Of a stretch of DNA of 61,470 bases, positions 7,881 to 16,065 are shown piece by piece. Within the stretch, counting starts at the first letter, position 1; each line of letters begins with the position of its first letter. The translations under genes and the position numbers were made by a program. The DNA lies in NCBI GenBank assembly GCA_964628935.1, contig CAZVOE010000004.1, forward strand, positions 1-61,470, in the 5' to 3' direction. The notes under the pieces are model-generated. The model was given only the letters and a program-made list of their open reading frames with translations, did no database searches and was not told the origin of the DNA. Source of the stretch: CAYLHQ01 sp964628935. Lineage in GTDB: Bacteria; Acidobacteriota; Polarisedimenticolia; Polarisedimenticolales; DASRJG01.

Positions 7881-9962
7881 ATGAAACGCCCGTACCACGT
7901 CATCGCGCTCGTTCTCGCGACAATTGCGCTCGGCGCAGGCCGCGCTCCCGACCGTCTGATCGTGAAGTTCCGGGACGACGCCCAGGTGCGGCTGCGGTCC
8001 GGAGACCTCGTCTCCCTCGCCGGCCGGGATCTTTCCGAGGTCGCGCGGGCTCTCCGCGACCATGGGCCCGTGACGATCGATCCGCTCTTCGGGAGAGACG
8101 AAGCCGACATCGAGCGGACCCGGCGAGCGGCGACGGCGCGCTCGGGAAGGCATCTTGCGGACCTCAACGGCTACATCGAGATCGCCGTGCCTCGGGAAGA
8201 GTGCGAGGAACTTCTCGCGCGTCTCCTCTCCGTCCCCGTCGTCGAGACCGCTTACCGCCCGGCGCTTCCCCCTCCGCCCCCCGGGGACATTCCTCCCACG
8301 ACGCCCGACGGGGAGCCCGATCAGGGTTACCTCTACGCCGCTCCCGAAGGGATCGAGGCGGCGTACGCGTGGACCGTCGCGGGCGGCAAGGGCCAGGGGG
8401 TGAAGGTCGTCGACATCGAGTACTCGTGGCGGGAGGCCCACGAGGACCTCGATGCGGCGGTCGGAGCGGCGGCGTGCTTCCCGCCGACCGCCGAGTACAT
8501 CGAGCACGGCACGGCGAGCATGGGGCTCCTGATCGCGGGACGGAACGGGTACGGGGTGACCGGAGTCTCCCACATGGCCACGCCCGTGTTCGTCACGGAT
8601 TATCCCCAAGGGATGTCCTACAGCGTCGCGCGCGCGATCGACTGTGCGATGACCCTTCTCGATCCTGGCGACGTGATGCTGATCGAGGCCCAGACCTACG
8701 GGCCGAACGGCACCTTCGTCCCCGTCGAGTGGGACCCGGCGGAGTTCGACGCGATCTCGATCGCGACCGCGGCGGGGATCGTCGTGGTCGAGCCCGCGGG
8801 AAACGGGGGCGAGAACCTGGACGCTCCGGAGTATGGTGGCCGCTTCGACTGGACCGTCCGAGATTCCGGGGCGATCATCGTCGGCGCCGGCGCGCCCCCC
8901 GACTACGAGACGCAGCCCGACCGCTCGCGACTCGAGTTCTCCTCGTATGGAGGGAGGCTGACCTCGCAGGGATGGGGCGACGACGTGGTGACGACCGGGT
9001 ACGGCGACGCGTTCGACGGCGGAGGAGATCCGAACCAGTACTACACCGCGGTTTACAGCGGGACCTCGTCGGCCTCTGCGATGGTGGCGGGAGCGGTCGC
9101 GTCCCTCCAAGGCGCGAAGCTCGCCTGCGGCCCCGAGCCACTCGAACCGATTCTCCTCAGGAATCACCTGTCGTGGACCGGCTCTCCGCAGGGGAGCGGG
9201 CCGTACCCGGGGAACATCGGCTCTCGGCCGAACCTCCGCGCCGCGATCGACGCTCTCTCGGACGACGGGGACGGCGACGGCTGGAGCGAGTGCGACGGCG
9301 ACTGCGACGACGTCGACTGGAGCCGCGCTCCGGGTTGGGAGGAGTGGTGCGACGGCGTCGACAACGACTGCAACCGGATCGTGGACGACCGGGACGCGGA
9401 CGGCGACGGACGCTACGCCTGCGAGACCTCGCCCGAGCCGCACGATTGCAGCGACGACCACGCCGGAATCTGGTCCGTTCCCACGGAAGCGCGGAACCTG
9501 CGCTTCGCCGACAAGACGACCCTCGTGTGGGATCCCCCGTCCGAGCCCGGGATGCGGATGCCCGGCCATTACGAGGTCGCGAAGGGATACGACGTGTTCT
9601 TCAGTTGGACGTCCTGTCTCGTCCCGGCGGACTACCCCGGAGCGTCGGCCGTGGATTCGGAGGAACCCGCCCCGGATTCCCTGTTCTTCTACCTCGTGCA
9701 CGACCAGAACCTCTGCGGCCCCGGATCGTGGGGGCGGGACTCCGCCGGGAACGAGCGAGGACCCTGGGTCGATTGCCCGTACGACGTGGATGGCGACGGG
9801 CTGGTCGACGTGTCGGAGGACAACTGCGCCCGCGACTACAACCCCGGCCAGGAGGACGGGGACGGCGACTGGATGGGGGACATCTGTGATAACTGCTCCG
9901 CCGTGTTCAACCCGGAGCAGGTCGATTCCGACGGAGACGGGGTGGGCGACGCCTGCGAGTAG
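7881..9962 (+). CDS. Secreted subtilisin-like (S8) protease with MopE-like and thrombospondin type-3 calcium-binding tail
   Basis: This 693-residue protein starts at an ATG with GGAGAA upstream, 17 bases after the FG-GAP gene, so the pair is probably co-transcribed. A signal peptide comes first. The catalytic triad is Asp178 (VKVVDIE), His209 (EHGTASMGLL) and Ser396 (SGTSSASA), in the usual S8 order. The C-terminal part holds a MopE-like block of aspartate- and cysteine-rich repeats (near 9262-9450) and two thrombospondin type-3-like repeats at the extreme end (VDSDGDGVGDACE), both calcium-binding in known families. It is probably an exported, calcium-stabilised protease. The substrate cannot be told from the sequence. 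Pairing with another calcium-loop surface protein suggests the two act together outside the cell. Confidence 0.88.
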   Translation: MKRPYHVIALVLATIALGAGRAPDRLIVKFRDDAQVRLRSGDLVSLAGRDLSEVARALRDHGPVTIDPLFGRDEADIERTRRAATARSGRHLADLNGYIEIAVPREECEELLARLLSVPVVETAYRPALPPPPPGDIPPTTPDGEPDQGYLYAAPEGIEAAYAWTVAGGKGQGVKVVDIEYSWREAHEDLDAAVGAAACFPPTAEYIEHGTASMGLLIAGRNGYGVTGVSHMATPVFVTDYPQGMSYSVARAIDCAMTLLDPGDVMLIEAQTYGPNGTFVPVEWDPAEFDAISIATAAGIVVVEPAGNGGENLDAPEYGGRFDWTVRDSGAIIVGAGAPPDYETQPDRSRLEFSSYGGRLTSQGWGDDVVTTGYGDAFDGGGDPNQYYTAVYSGTSSASAMVAGAVASLQGAKLACGPEPLEPILLRNHLSWTGSPQGSGPYPGNIGSRPNLRAAIDALSDDGDGDGWSECDGDCDDVDWSRAPGWEEWCDGVDNDCNRIVDDRDADGDGRYACETSPEPHDCSDDHAGIWSVPTEARNLRFADKTTLVWDPPSEPGMRMPGHYEVAKGYDVFFSWTSCLVPADYPGASAVDSEEPAPDSLFFYLVHDQNLCGPGSWGRDSAGNERGPWVDCPYDVDGDGLVDVSEDNCARDYNPGQEDGDGDWMGDICDNCSAVFNPEQVDSDGDGVGDACE

Positions 9963-9974
9963 CGGCCCGGGCGC

Positions 9975-11507
9975 CTACCAGGAGGCTTCGAGCGGCCCCA
10001 CCTCCGCGCTCACCGCGTCGAGGATGTCGCAGCGTTCGACGAGCGCCGCCATCGCGTTGTGGTCTGCAAAGAGCGGCCGGTCCTCGTCCAAGTGCTCGAC
10101 GGTCCTACGGATCGCCCGTCGCGCGGCCTCGACGCCCTTGCCCTTCCCGTGATCGCGGAAGTCGAGCGCTTGGGCCGCGGCCATGAACTCGATCCCGAGC
10201 ACGGCTCTCGCGTTTTCCAGGATCTGGAGGGTCTTGAGCGCCCCGTTCATCCCCATGCTGACGAAGTCCTCCTGGTCGGCCGCGGCGGGGATCGACTGCA
10301 CGCACGAAGGGTTCGAGAGGATCCGCTGCTCGACGATCAGCGTGTCGGCGGTGTACTGGCTGAGCATCATTCCCGAGAACATCCCGGCCCCCTTCGTGAG
10401 GAACGCGGGGAGTCCGACCGAGAGGGCGGGGTTGAGCAATCGGTTCGTCCGCCGCTCGGAGAGGACGCTCACCATCGTGATCGCCGCCGCCACCATGTCG
10501 AGCGGCAAGCTGACGGGGGTCCCCTGGAAGTTGGCGCCGGTGTACACCTTCTCCTCGACCGCGTCGAAGATCGGGTTGTCGGCGACCCCGTTCAGCTCGA
10601 TCTCGACCTGCTTCCGAGCGTACGCGAGGGCGTCGCGGAGTGAGCCGATCACCTGCGGGGTCGATCGCATCGAATAGGCGTCCTGGACCTTCACCCTGAG
10701 CTTCCCGGTCGCGAGGTCGGATCCGTCGAGGACGCGCCGCAAGTTCGCGGCCGAGGTCTGGGCGCCCCGGAAGCCGCGCAGCGTGTGGAGTTTCGCCTCG
10801 TACGGTCTCAGGTTCGCGAGGAGGGCCTCGAGGCTCATCGCCGCCGCGATCTCGGTCTGCTGCACCCAACGCTCGGCGTCGTGGAGGATCAGGGCGGCGA
10901 TTCCGGTGATGAGATTCGACCCGTTGATCGCTGCGAGGCCGTCCCGCGCCTGGAGCCCCGGCACGGGAACCCCGGCCCGCTCCATCGCCTCCCGAGCGGG
11001 AAGGCGCTCGCCTCTGAAGAAGCACTCCCCCTCGCCGAGCAGGACGAGCGCGATCTGGCTCATCGGCGCGAGATCGCCGCAGGCCCCCACGCTTCCCTTG
11101 TTGCACACGACCGGGGTGACGCCGGCGTTGAGGAGCGCGACGTAGGTGAGCGGGATCTCGGGGCGGCACCCCGAATATCCCTGCGCGTGGACGTTCACGC
11201 GGCTCAGCATCGCCGCGCGGACGTGCTCGACGGGGCAGGGGACGCCGATTCCCGCCGCGTGGTTGTAGATCAGATAGCGCTGGAACTGGCGGACCTGCTC
11301 GTCGGTCAGGACGATTCCCGCGAGCTCGCCGATCCCGGTGTTGACCCCGTACATGATCTCGCGCGCCTGGATCTTCCGCTCGAGAAGGGCGCGGCATCGC
11401 CGGATCCGTTCCAGCGCCTCGGGCGCCAGTTCGACCGGCTCCCCATGTCTGGCGACCTGGACGACGTCCTCGACGGTCAACCCGGATCCGGAGAGTTTGA
11501 GCGGCAT
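9975..11507 (-). CDS. hutH: Histidine ammonia-lyase family protein with Ala-Cys-Gly in place of Ala-Ser-Gly
   Basis: The 510-residue length matches HutH, which converts histidine to urocanate using a 4-methylideneimidazole-5-one (MIO) group made from Ala-Ser-Gly. Here the motif reads GSVGACGDLAP, with Cys143 encoded by TGC at 11079-11081, exactly where the Pseudomonas enzyme has Ser143. The rest of the family signature is intact: YGVNTGIGELA near the N-terminus, RVNVHAQGYSG, and an active-site region ending in QEDFVSMGMNGA. The ATG at 11507 was chosen for family length and a GAGG upstream. No other hut gene lies nearby, so a different aromatic amino acid ammonia-lyase or aminomutase is possible. 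The gene is divergent from the transporter and converges on the protease. Confidence 0.85.
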   Translation of the reverse strand: MPLKLSGSGLTVEDVVQVARHGEPVELAPEALERIRRCRALLERKIQAREIMYGVNTGIGELAGIVLTDEQVRQFQRYLIYNHAAGIGVPCPVEHVRAAMLSRVNVHAQGYSGCRPEIPLTYVALLNAGVTPVVCNKGSVGACGDLAPMSQIALVLLGEGECFFRGERLPAREAMERAGVPVPGLQARDGLAAINGSNLITGIAALILHDAERWVQQTEIAAAMSLEALLANLRPYEAKLHTLRGFRGAQTSAANLRRVLDGSDLATGKLRVKVQDAYSMRSTPQVIGSLRDALAYARKQVEIELNGVADNPIFDAVEEKVYTGANFQGTPVSLPLDMVAAAITMVSVLSERRTNRLLNPALSVGLPAFLTKGAGMFSGMMLSQYTADTLIVEQRILSNPSCVQSIPAAADQEDFVSMGMNGALKTLQILENARAVLGIEFMAAAQALDFRDHGKGKGVEAARRAIRRTVEHLDEDRPLFADHNAMAALVERCDILDAVSAEVGPLEASW

Positions 11508-11576
11508 CGTGTGAACCTCGCGGAGTCCGCCACGGGAAGGAACCGTTCCCTCCGCCGAGACGGGCTTTGGAGGCGC

Positions 11577-11605
11577 ACTATCCCTCCGACGCGCCGGGTG
11601 TGCAA
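11577..11605 (-). promoter_or_regulatory. Possible promoter for hutH in the divergent region
   Basis: On the minus strand TTGCAC (11600-11605) and GATAGT (11577-11582) are 17 bases apart. The -35 lies inside an imperfect palindrome (CCGG-GTGT-GC-AACAC-CGG, about 11594-11611) that could be an operator shared with the divergent transporter gene. Weak match. Confidence 0.3.
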
Positions 11606-11637
11606 CACCGGGACGCATTCGCGCGTAAGATCCCCCG

Positions 11638-12894
11638 GTGTTCGCCCTCCTCGAGCGCGTACTCCGGGTCGAGAGGCGGGAGCTCCGGCCCGTTCTCCTC
11701 GCCTTCTCGTGCTTCTTCTGCGTCTTGTCGTCCTTCTACATCCTCCGGCCGATCCGTGAGGAGATGGGGATCTTCGGGGGGCGGAAGAACCTCCCGTGGC
11801 TCTTCACGGCGACGTTCGTCGTCATGGTCCTGGCCGCCGCGGCCTACGGATGGCTCGCCACGAGGGTCCCCCGGGGGCGGATCCTCTCCTGGGCCTACCG
11901 GTTCTTCTCGCTCAACCTCTTCGTCTTCTTCGCGATCTGGGAATGGGGGGAGGGGCGGGTCGTGCTCGCCCGCGTGTACTTCATTTGGGTGAGCGTCTTC
12001 AACCTCCTCGTCGTTTCGATCTTCTGGAGCGTCATGGCCGACGCCTTCCGGAGCGCGGAGGGGAAGCGCCTGTTCGGCATCGTCGCGGCCGGAGGCAGCG
12101 GGGGTGCGATCGCCGGTCCGCTCGTGACCGCGCTTCTCGTGGAACGGATCGGGATCGCGCCCCTCTTCCTGATCTCGATCGCGCTTCTCGAGGCAGCGGT
12201 CTTCCTTGCCGGCCGAATCGTGCGGTGGGTGGAACGCGAGGGGCCCGGCACGCTCCACGCCCACGCGTCGGAGCGGATCGGGGGCGGTCCGTTCGCGGGG
12301 TTCCGCACGGCCGTGTCGTCGTCGTACTACCTCGGGATCGCGGGGCTCATGGCGCTCTACTCGATTTGTTCGACCGTCGTGTACTTCGAACAGGCGCGAA
12401 TCGTCGAGGGGACGATCTCGGATCCAGCCGCGCGCACCGCGTTCTTCGCGAAGATCGACCTGACCGTGAACGTGCTCTCGGCCGGAACCCAGGCCTTCGG
12501 CACGGGGCGCCTTCTCGGCTGGGCGGGAGTCGGAACCGGCCTCGCCCTGCTGCCTGCGCTCACCTCTCTCGGCCTTCTCGGCCTCGCCTTCCGGCCGGGA
12601 ATCGGGATGATCGCGGCCGTGCAAGTCGTGCGGCGCTCCGTGCACTATGCGATCGAGCGGCCGGCGCGCGAGGTCCTCTACACGGTCGTGCCCCCCGAGG
12701 ACAAGTACAAGGCGAAGGGCTTTCTCGACACGGTGGTCTATCGTGGCGCGGACGCCATTGGAGGGTGGCTTTCGGCGGGTCTCGGCGCGCTCGGCCTCGG
12801 GGTCGCGGCGGTGTCGATCGGCGCGATCCCCCTCGCCGGGATCGGGATCCCCCTGGCGTACTGGATGGGACGGAAGCACGGGGAGCGTGCCTGA
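11638..12894 (+). CDS. Npt1/Npt2-type (ATP/ADP translocase superfamily) transporter
   Basis: This 418-residue protein has about eleven to twelve hydrophobic segments and starts at GTG. The N-terminal region (SSFYILRPIREEMG, then FGGRKNLPWLFTATFV) matches free-living members of the Npt/TLC nucleotide-exchange transporter family, which is related to the major facilitator fold. The substrate in free-living bacteria is unknown, so nucleotide exchange is only a family label. A TAAGAT box (11626-11631) ends six bases before the GTG, so the transcript may be nearly leaderless. A Tat-signal epimerase-like gene follows after 13 bases with its own AAGGAGAGG site. Confidence 0.7.
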   Translation: MFALLERVLRVERRELRPVLLAFSCFFCVLSSFYILRPIREEMGIFGGRKNLPWLFTATFVVMVLAAAAYGWLATRVPRGRILSWAYRFFSLNLFVFFAIWEWGEGRVVLARVYFIWVSVFNLLVVSIFWSVMADAFRSAEGKRLFGIVAAGGSGGAIAGPLVTALLVERIGIAPLFLISIALLEAAVFLAGRIVRWVEREGPGTLHAHASERIGGGPFAGFRTAVSSSYYLGIAGLMALYSICSTVVYFEQARIVEGTISDPAARTAFFAKIDLTVNVLSAGTQAFGTGRLLGWAGVGTGLALLPALTSLGLLGLAFRPGIGMIAAVQVVRRSVHYAIERPAREVLYTVVPPEDKYKAKGFLDTVVYRGADAIGGWLSAGLGALGLGVAAVSIGAIPLAGIGIPLAYWMGRKHGERA

Positions 12895-12907
12895 AAGGAG
12901 AGGGAAG

Positions 12908-14038
12908 ATGGCGCACGGAAGAAGACGGTTCCTCAAGACCGCGCTCGGCGCGAGCGCCGGACTGGCGTTCGGCGGCCGCACCCTCGCCGGCCTCGTCCCG
13001 GCCTTCTCGAGGCAGGAAGGCGGCGGAGGCTCGTCCGGGAAGAAGATCCTGATCCTCGGCGGGACGCGTTTTCTCGGACCGGCGATCGTCCAATCCGCGC
13101 GCGAGCGGGGGCACACCCTGACCCTTTTCAACCGCGGGAAATCGAACCCCGGACTCTTTCCCGACGTCGAGAACCTGATCGGCGACCGGGACGGAAAGCT
13201 CGACGCCCTGAAGGACCGCAAGTGGGACGCGGTCGTCGACACGTCCGGGTACGTCCCCCGGATCGTCAAGATGTCCGCCGAGCTGCTCGCGCCGAACGTC
13301 AAGCAATACCTCTTCGTCTCCTCGATCTCGGTCTACAAGGAGCCGATCGTCCCGGGCGCGGACGAGAGCGCGCCCGTCGCGACGATGGAAGACCCCACGA
13401 ACGAAGACGTGATGAAGCACTACGGCGCGCTCAAGGCGCTGTGCGAGGAGGAGGCGTCGAAGGCCTTCCCCGACCGGGCGACGAACATCCGCCCCGGTCT
13501 CATCGTGGGGCCCGAAGATCCGACCGACCGGTTCACGTACTGGCCGGTGCGCATCGCGAAGGGCGGGGAGGTGCTCTGCCCCGGGGACGGAACCGACCGG
13601 GTCCAGATCGTCGACGTCCGCGATCTCGGGGCCTGGATCGTGCGGATGATCGAAGGAGGACACACGGGGACGTACAACGCGGTGGGCCCCGAAAAGCCGA
13701 TGACGATGAAGGAGATGCTCATGGCCTGCCGGAAGGGGGTCAAGAGCGACGCCAGATTCGTGTGGGCGCCGGCGAAGTTCCTCGAGGAGCAGAAGGTCGA
13801 GGCGTGGAGCGACATGCCGGCGTGGGTTCCCCCGGGAACCGATTCGAGCGGACTCACGCAGGTCGACTGCTCGAAGGCGATCGCGAAAGGGTTGAAGTTC
13901 CGTCCGGTCGAGGAGACCGCAGCCGACACGGTCGCCTGGTGGAACTCCGAGCCCGAGGAGCGTCGCGCGAAGCTCAAGGCCGGTCTCTCCCCCGAGCGTG
14001 AAAAGGAGGTTCTCGCCGCGCTACGCTCTCGCTCGTGA
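12908..14038 (+). CDS. Tat-exported NAD-dependent epimerase/dehydratase-like protein
   Basis: The 376-residue protein starts at an ATG preceded by AAGGAGAGGGAAG. Its N-terminus has a twin-arginine-type signal (RRRFLKTALGASAG), unusual because sugar-nucleotide epimerases are normally cytoplasmic. The mature part begins with a Rossmann fold: KILILGGTRFLGPAIV matches the extended short-chain dehydrogenase GxxGxxG region. SSISVYKE and YGALKALCEEEA supply the expected Ser and Tyr-x3-Lys. Folding with NAD(P) before export would explain use of Tat. The substrate is unknown. The stop overlaps the next GTG start by four bases, so the two are translationally coupled. Confidence 0.8.
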   Translation: MAHGRRRFLKTALGASAGLAFGGRTLAGLVPAFSRQEGGGGSSGKKILILGGTRFLGPAIVQSARERGHTLTLFNRGKSNPGLFPDVENLIGDRDGKLDALKDRKWDAVVDTSGYVPRIVKMSAELLAPNVKQYLFVSSISVYKEPIVPGADESAPVATMEDPTNEDVMKHYGALKALCEEEASKAFPDRATNIRPGLIVGPEDPTDRFTYWPVRIAKGGEVLCPGDGTDRVQIVDVRDLGAWIVRMIEGGHTGTYNAVGPEKPMTMKEMLMACRKGVKSDARFVWAPAKFLEEQKVEAWSDMPAWVPPGTDSSGLTQVDCSKAIAKGLKFRPVEETAADTVAWWNSEPEERRAKLKAGLSPEREKEVLAALRSRS

Positions 14039-14775
14039 GAGGGGCGTTCCCGAAGTTCGGGGAGGTCGCGTCGCGGCTCGAGGGATGCGTGCCCGCCCCC
14101 TTCGAGCCGCATCGTCTCCCCCCCGTCGCCCGACGGTGGCTCGAGCGGTCGCTTCCCCCGGATCGCCCGGCCAGCGAGCGGGTCCTCCTCGAGATCTCCG
14201 GGGAGATCAAGCTGGCGTCGTGGACGCCGTTCCGCTCCCGGGAGATCCTCGCGCCGCGCGCCGGGTTCGCCTGGCAGGCCTCGGCGGGGCGCTTCCCCGC
14301 CGCAATCCGCGGGATGGACTACTACCTCGCCGGGCAGGGTGGGATGCGCTGGCGCCTCGCGGGTCTCATCCCGGTGATGCACGCGTCGGGACCCGAGGTC
14401 AGCCGCTCCGCCCGAGGCCGGGTCGCCGGAGAGGCGGCGCTTTGCCCCGGAGCGCTCGCCGGATCCGACGTCCTCTGGAGGGACGAGGACGATCGGTTCT
14501 CGGTCGCTTCGTGGGACCTCGACGGGGAGCGGATGGCGGTGCGTTTCGAGATCGCTCACGACGGCGCGCTACGCTCCGCGAGCCTCGCCCGCTGGGGCGA
14601 TCACGGCGGGAAGGGTTGGCGCCTGCAGCCCTTCGGTGCCCTCGTCGAGGAGGAGCGTGCGTTCGACGGGGTCACGATCCCGTCGCGGATCCGCGCAGGT
14701 TGGGGACTCGGGACCTCGGGCTGGAGCGAGGGAGAGTTTTTCCGCGCTCGCGTGGAGGACGCCCGTTGGCTCTGA
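14035..14775 (+). CDS. DUF6544/DUF6920-like protein of unknown function
   Basis: This is a 246-residue protein starting at a GTG that overlaps the preceding stop (GTGA). It has no membrane segment or signal peptide. Recognisable blocks are GLIPVMHASGPEVSRSARGR, LCPGALAGSDVLWRD and a C-terminal FDGVTIPSRIRAGWGLGT, which resemble a conserved family of unknown function found in many soil bacteria. The family name is from memory and the biochemical role is unknown. It lies between the exported epimerase-like protein and a pseudouridine synthase in a close plus-strand series. Confidence 0.6.
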   Translation: MRGAFPKFGEVASRLEGCVPAPFEPHRLPPVARRWLERSLPPDRPASERVLLEISGEIKLASWTPFRSREILAPRAGFAWQASAGRFPAAIRGMDYYLAGQGGMRWRLAGLIPVMHASGPEVSRSARGRVAGEAALCPGALAGSDVLWRDEDDRFSVASWDLDGERMAVRFEIAHDGALRSASLARWGDHGGKGWRLQPFGALVEEERAFDGVTIPSRIRAGWGLGTSGWSEGEFFRARVEDARWL

Positions 14776-15431
14776 CCGAGCCCGCGATCGTCCACGAGAG
14801 CGACGCCGTCCTCGTCGTGGACAAGCCTCCCGGCTGGCTCACGATCCCCGGCCGGCAAGGGGACGCCGACCCGCGACCGGTGCTCGTCCGCGAACTCGGA
14901 GCGCGCACCGGCGGAAAGCTCTGGATCGTCCACCGCCTCGATCGCGAGGTCTCGGGGCTCGTCCTTTTCGCCCGGAGCGCGGAGGCGCACCGCACGCTGT
15001 GTCGCTGGTTCGAGCGGCACGAGGTCGTCAAGCGGTACGAGGCGTGGACCGAGGGAGCCCCCCCGGCCGAACCCGAGACGGCCTGGGAGGGGTGGCTGAT
15101 CCAGGGACGCCGTCGCACGCACGAATCGCGGGAAGCCGGGAAGGGGAAGTGGGCCCGCACGATCGCGCGATTCGAGGGAACGGAACTCCACGCCGGGGTG
15201 AGGCTCCTCCGCTTCGCGCTCCGACCCGAGACGGGCCGCACCCACCAGCTGCGCTGCCAGGCGGCGAACCGCGGCTTCCCGATCGCGGGAGATGTCCTCT
15301 ACGGTTCCACCGTCTTCTGGGCGCCTGACGCCATCGCCCTGCGGGCGGTGAGCGTCGAGTTCCCCTCGGCCTCGGAGGAGAACCTCGTCCGCCTGGGCCT
15401 TCCCCGGACCGTCGTCCTCCCCACGCCTTGA
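14766..15431 (+). CDS. RluA-family pseudouridine synthase
   Basis: The enzyme isomerises uridine to pseudouridine in RNA. The hallmark HRLDREVSGLVLFA carries the catalytic aspartate, and RPETGRTHQLRCQ is the second family motif. No ATG or GTG exists at the right place. The best start is the TTG at 14766, eight bases after GGAGG, giving 221 residues and overlapping the preceding gene by ten bases. CTG at 14772 is the alternative. The target could be 23S rRNA or tRNA (RluA, RluC, RluD and TruC cannot be separated by eye). There is no S4 domain. Confidence 0.85.
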   Translation: MALTEPAIVHESDAVLVVDKPPGWLTIPGRQGDADPRPVLVRELGARTGGKLWIVHRLDREVSGLVLFARSAEAHRTLCRWFERHEVVKRYEAWTEGAPPAEPETAWEGWLIQGRRRTHESREAGKGKWARTIARFEGTELHAGVRLLRFALRPETGRTHQLRCQAANRGFPIAGDVLYGSTVFWAPDAIALRAVSVEFPSASEENLVRLGLPRTVVLPTP

Positions 15432-15492
15432 CGGGATCCCCGGTCGGGCGCACCCTTCGGGCAACACTTTCGCAAGGAGAGGAACGCAGGCC

Positions 15493-16065
15493 ATGGCCGA
15501 CCCCGGAGACGTCACCCGACTGCTCGCGGCCCACCGCGGCGGGGACCGCGAGGCGTTCGACCGCTTATTTCCGCTCGTCTACGAGGAGCTCAAGCGGATC
15601 GCCCGGCGAAACCTGAGGAGCGGCGGACGCGACCAGACCCTCGGGGCGACCGGCGTCGTGCACGAAGCCTATCTCAAGCTCGCCGAGGCCTCCCGCATCG
15701 CCCTCGAGGACCGGGGACACTTCTTCGCCGTCGCGGCGATGGCGATGCGCCAGGTGGTTGTCTCCTACGCACGGAAGAAATCGGCCGCCAAGCGCGGGAA
15801 GGGCGGCCCCATCGTCCCGCTCGACGACGTCGACGTGGCGGTCGAAGCGGACGCTTCGCGTGTACTCGATGTGGACCGCGCCCTCGCGAGACTGGCGGAA
15901 CGCGACGGGCGGCTCGCGAAGGTCTTCGAGCTGCGCTACTTCGGCGGCCTCAGCGAGGCCGAGGCGGCCGAGGCCCTCGGCACCTCGGCGAGAACGGTCC
16001 AGCGGGACTGGCAGCGGGCGAAGGCCTGGCTTCGCGAGGAACTCGAGCATGGCGGGGATTCCTGA
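15493..16065 (+). CDS. ECF-type sigma factor (Sig-70_X6 subfamily) paired with a Ser/Thr kinase
   Basis: The 190-residue protein begins with the typical LLAAHRGGDREAFDRLFPLVYEELKR (region 2). It ends with region 4, including LSEAEAAEALGTSARTVQRDW as the DNA-binding helix-turn-helix. The DQTLGATGVVHEAYLKL block is diagnostic for the subfamily found beside Ser/Thr kinases in Acidobacteria and Planctomycetes. There is a GGAGAGGAA ribosome site upstream. The kinase gene starts inside its last 17 bases, so the two are translationally coupled. In this subfamily the kinase is thought to control the sigma factor in place of an anti-sigma factor. Confidence 0.9.
   Translation: MADPGDVTRLLAAHRGGDREAFDRLFPLVYEELKRIARRNLRSGGRDQTLGATGVVHEAYLKLAEASRIALEDRGHFFAVAAMAMRQVVVSYARKKSAAKRGKGGPIVPLDDVDVAVEADASRVLDVDRALARLAERDGRLAKVFELRYFGGLSEAEAAEALGTSARTVQRDWQRAKAWLREELEHGGDS

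Noticed and set aside
15429..15458. TTGACG box at the end of the pseudouridine synthase gene as promoter for the sigma factor
   Set aside because: No acceptable -10 at 16-18 bases; the match could be chance.
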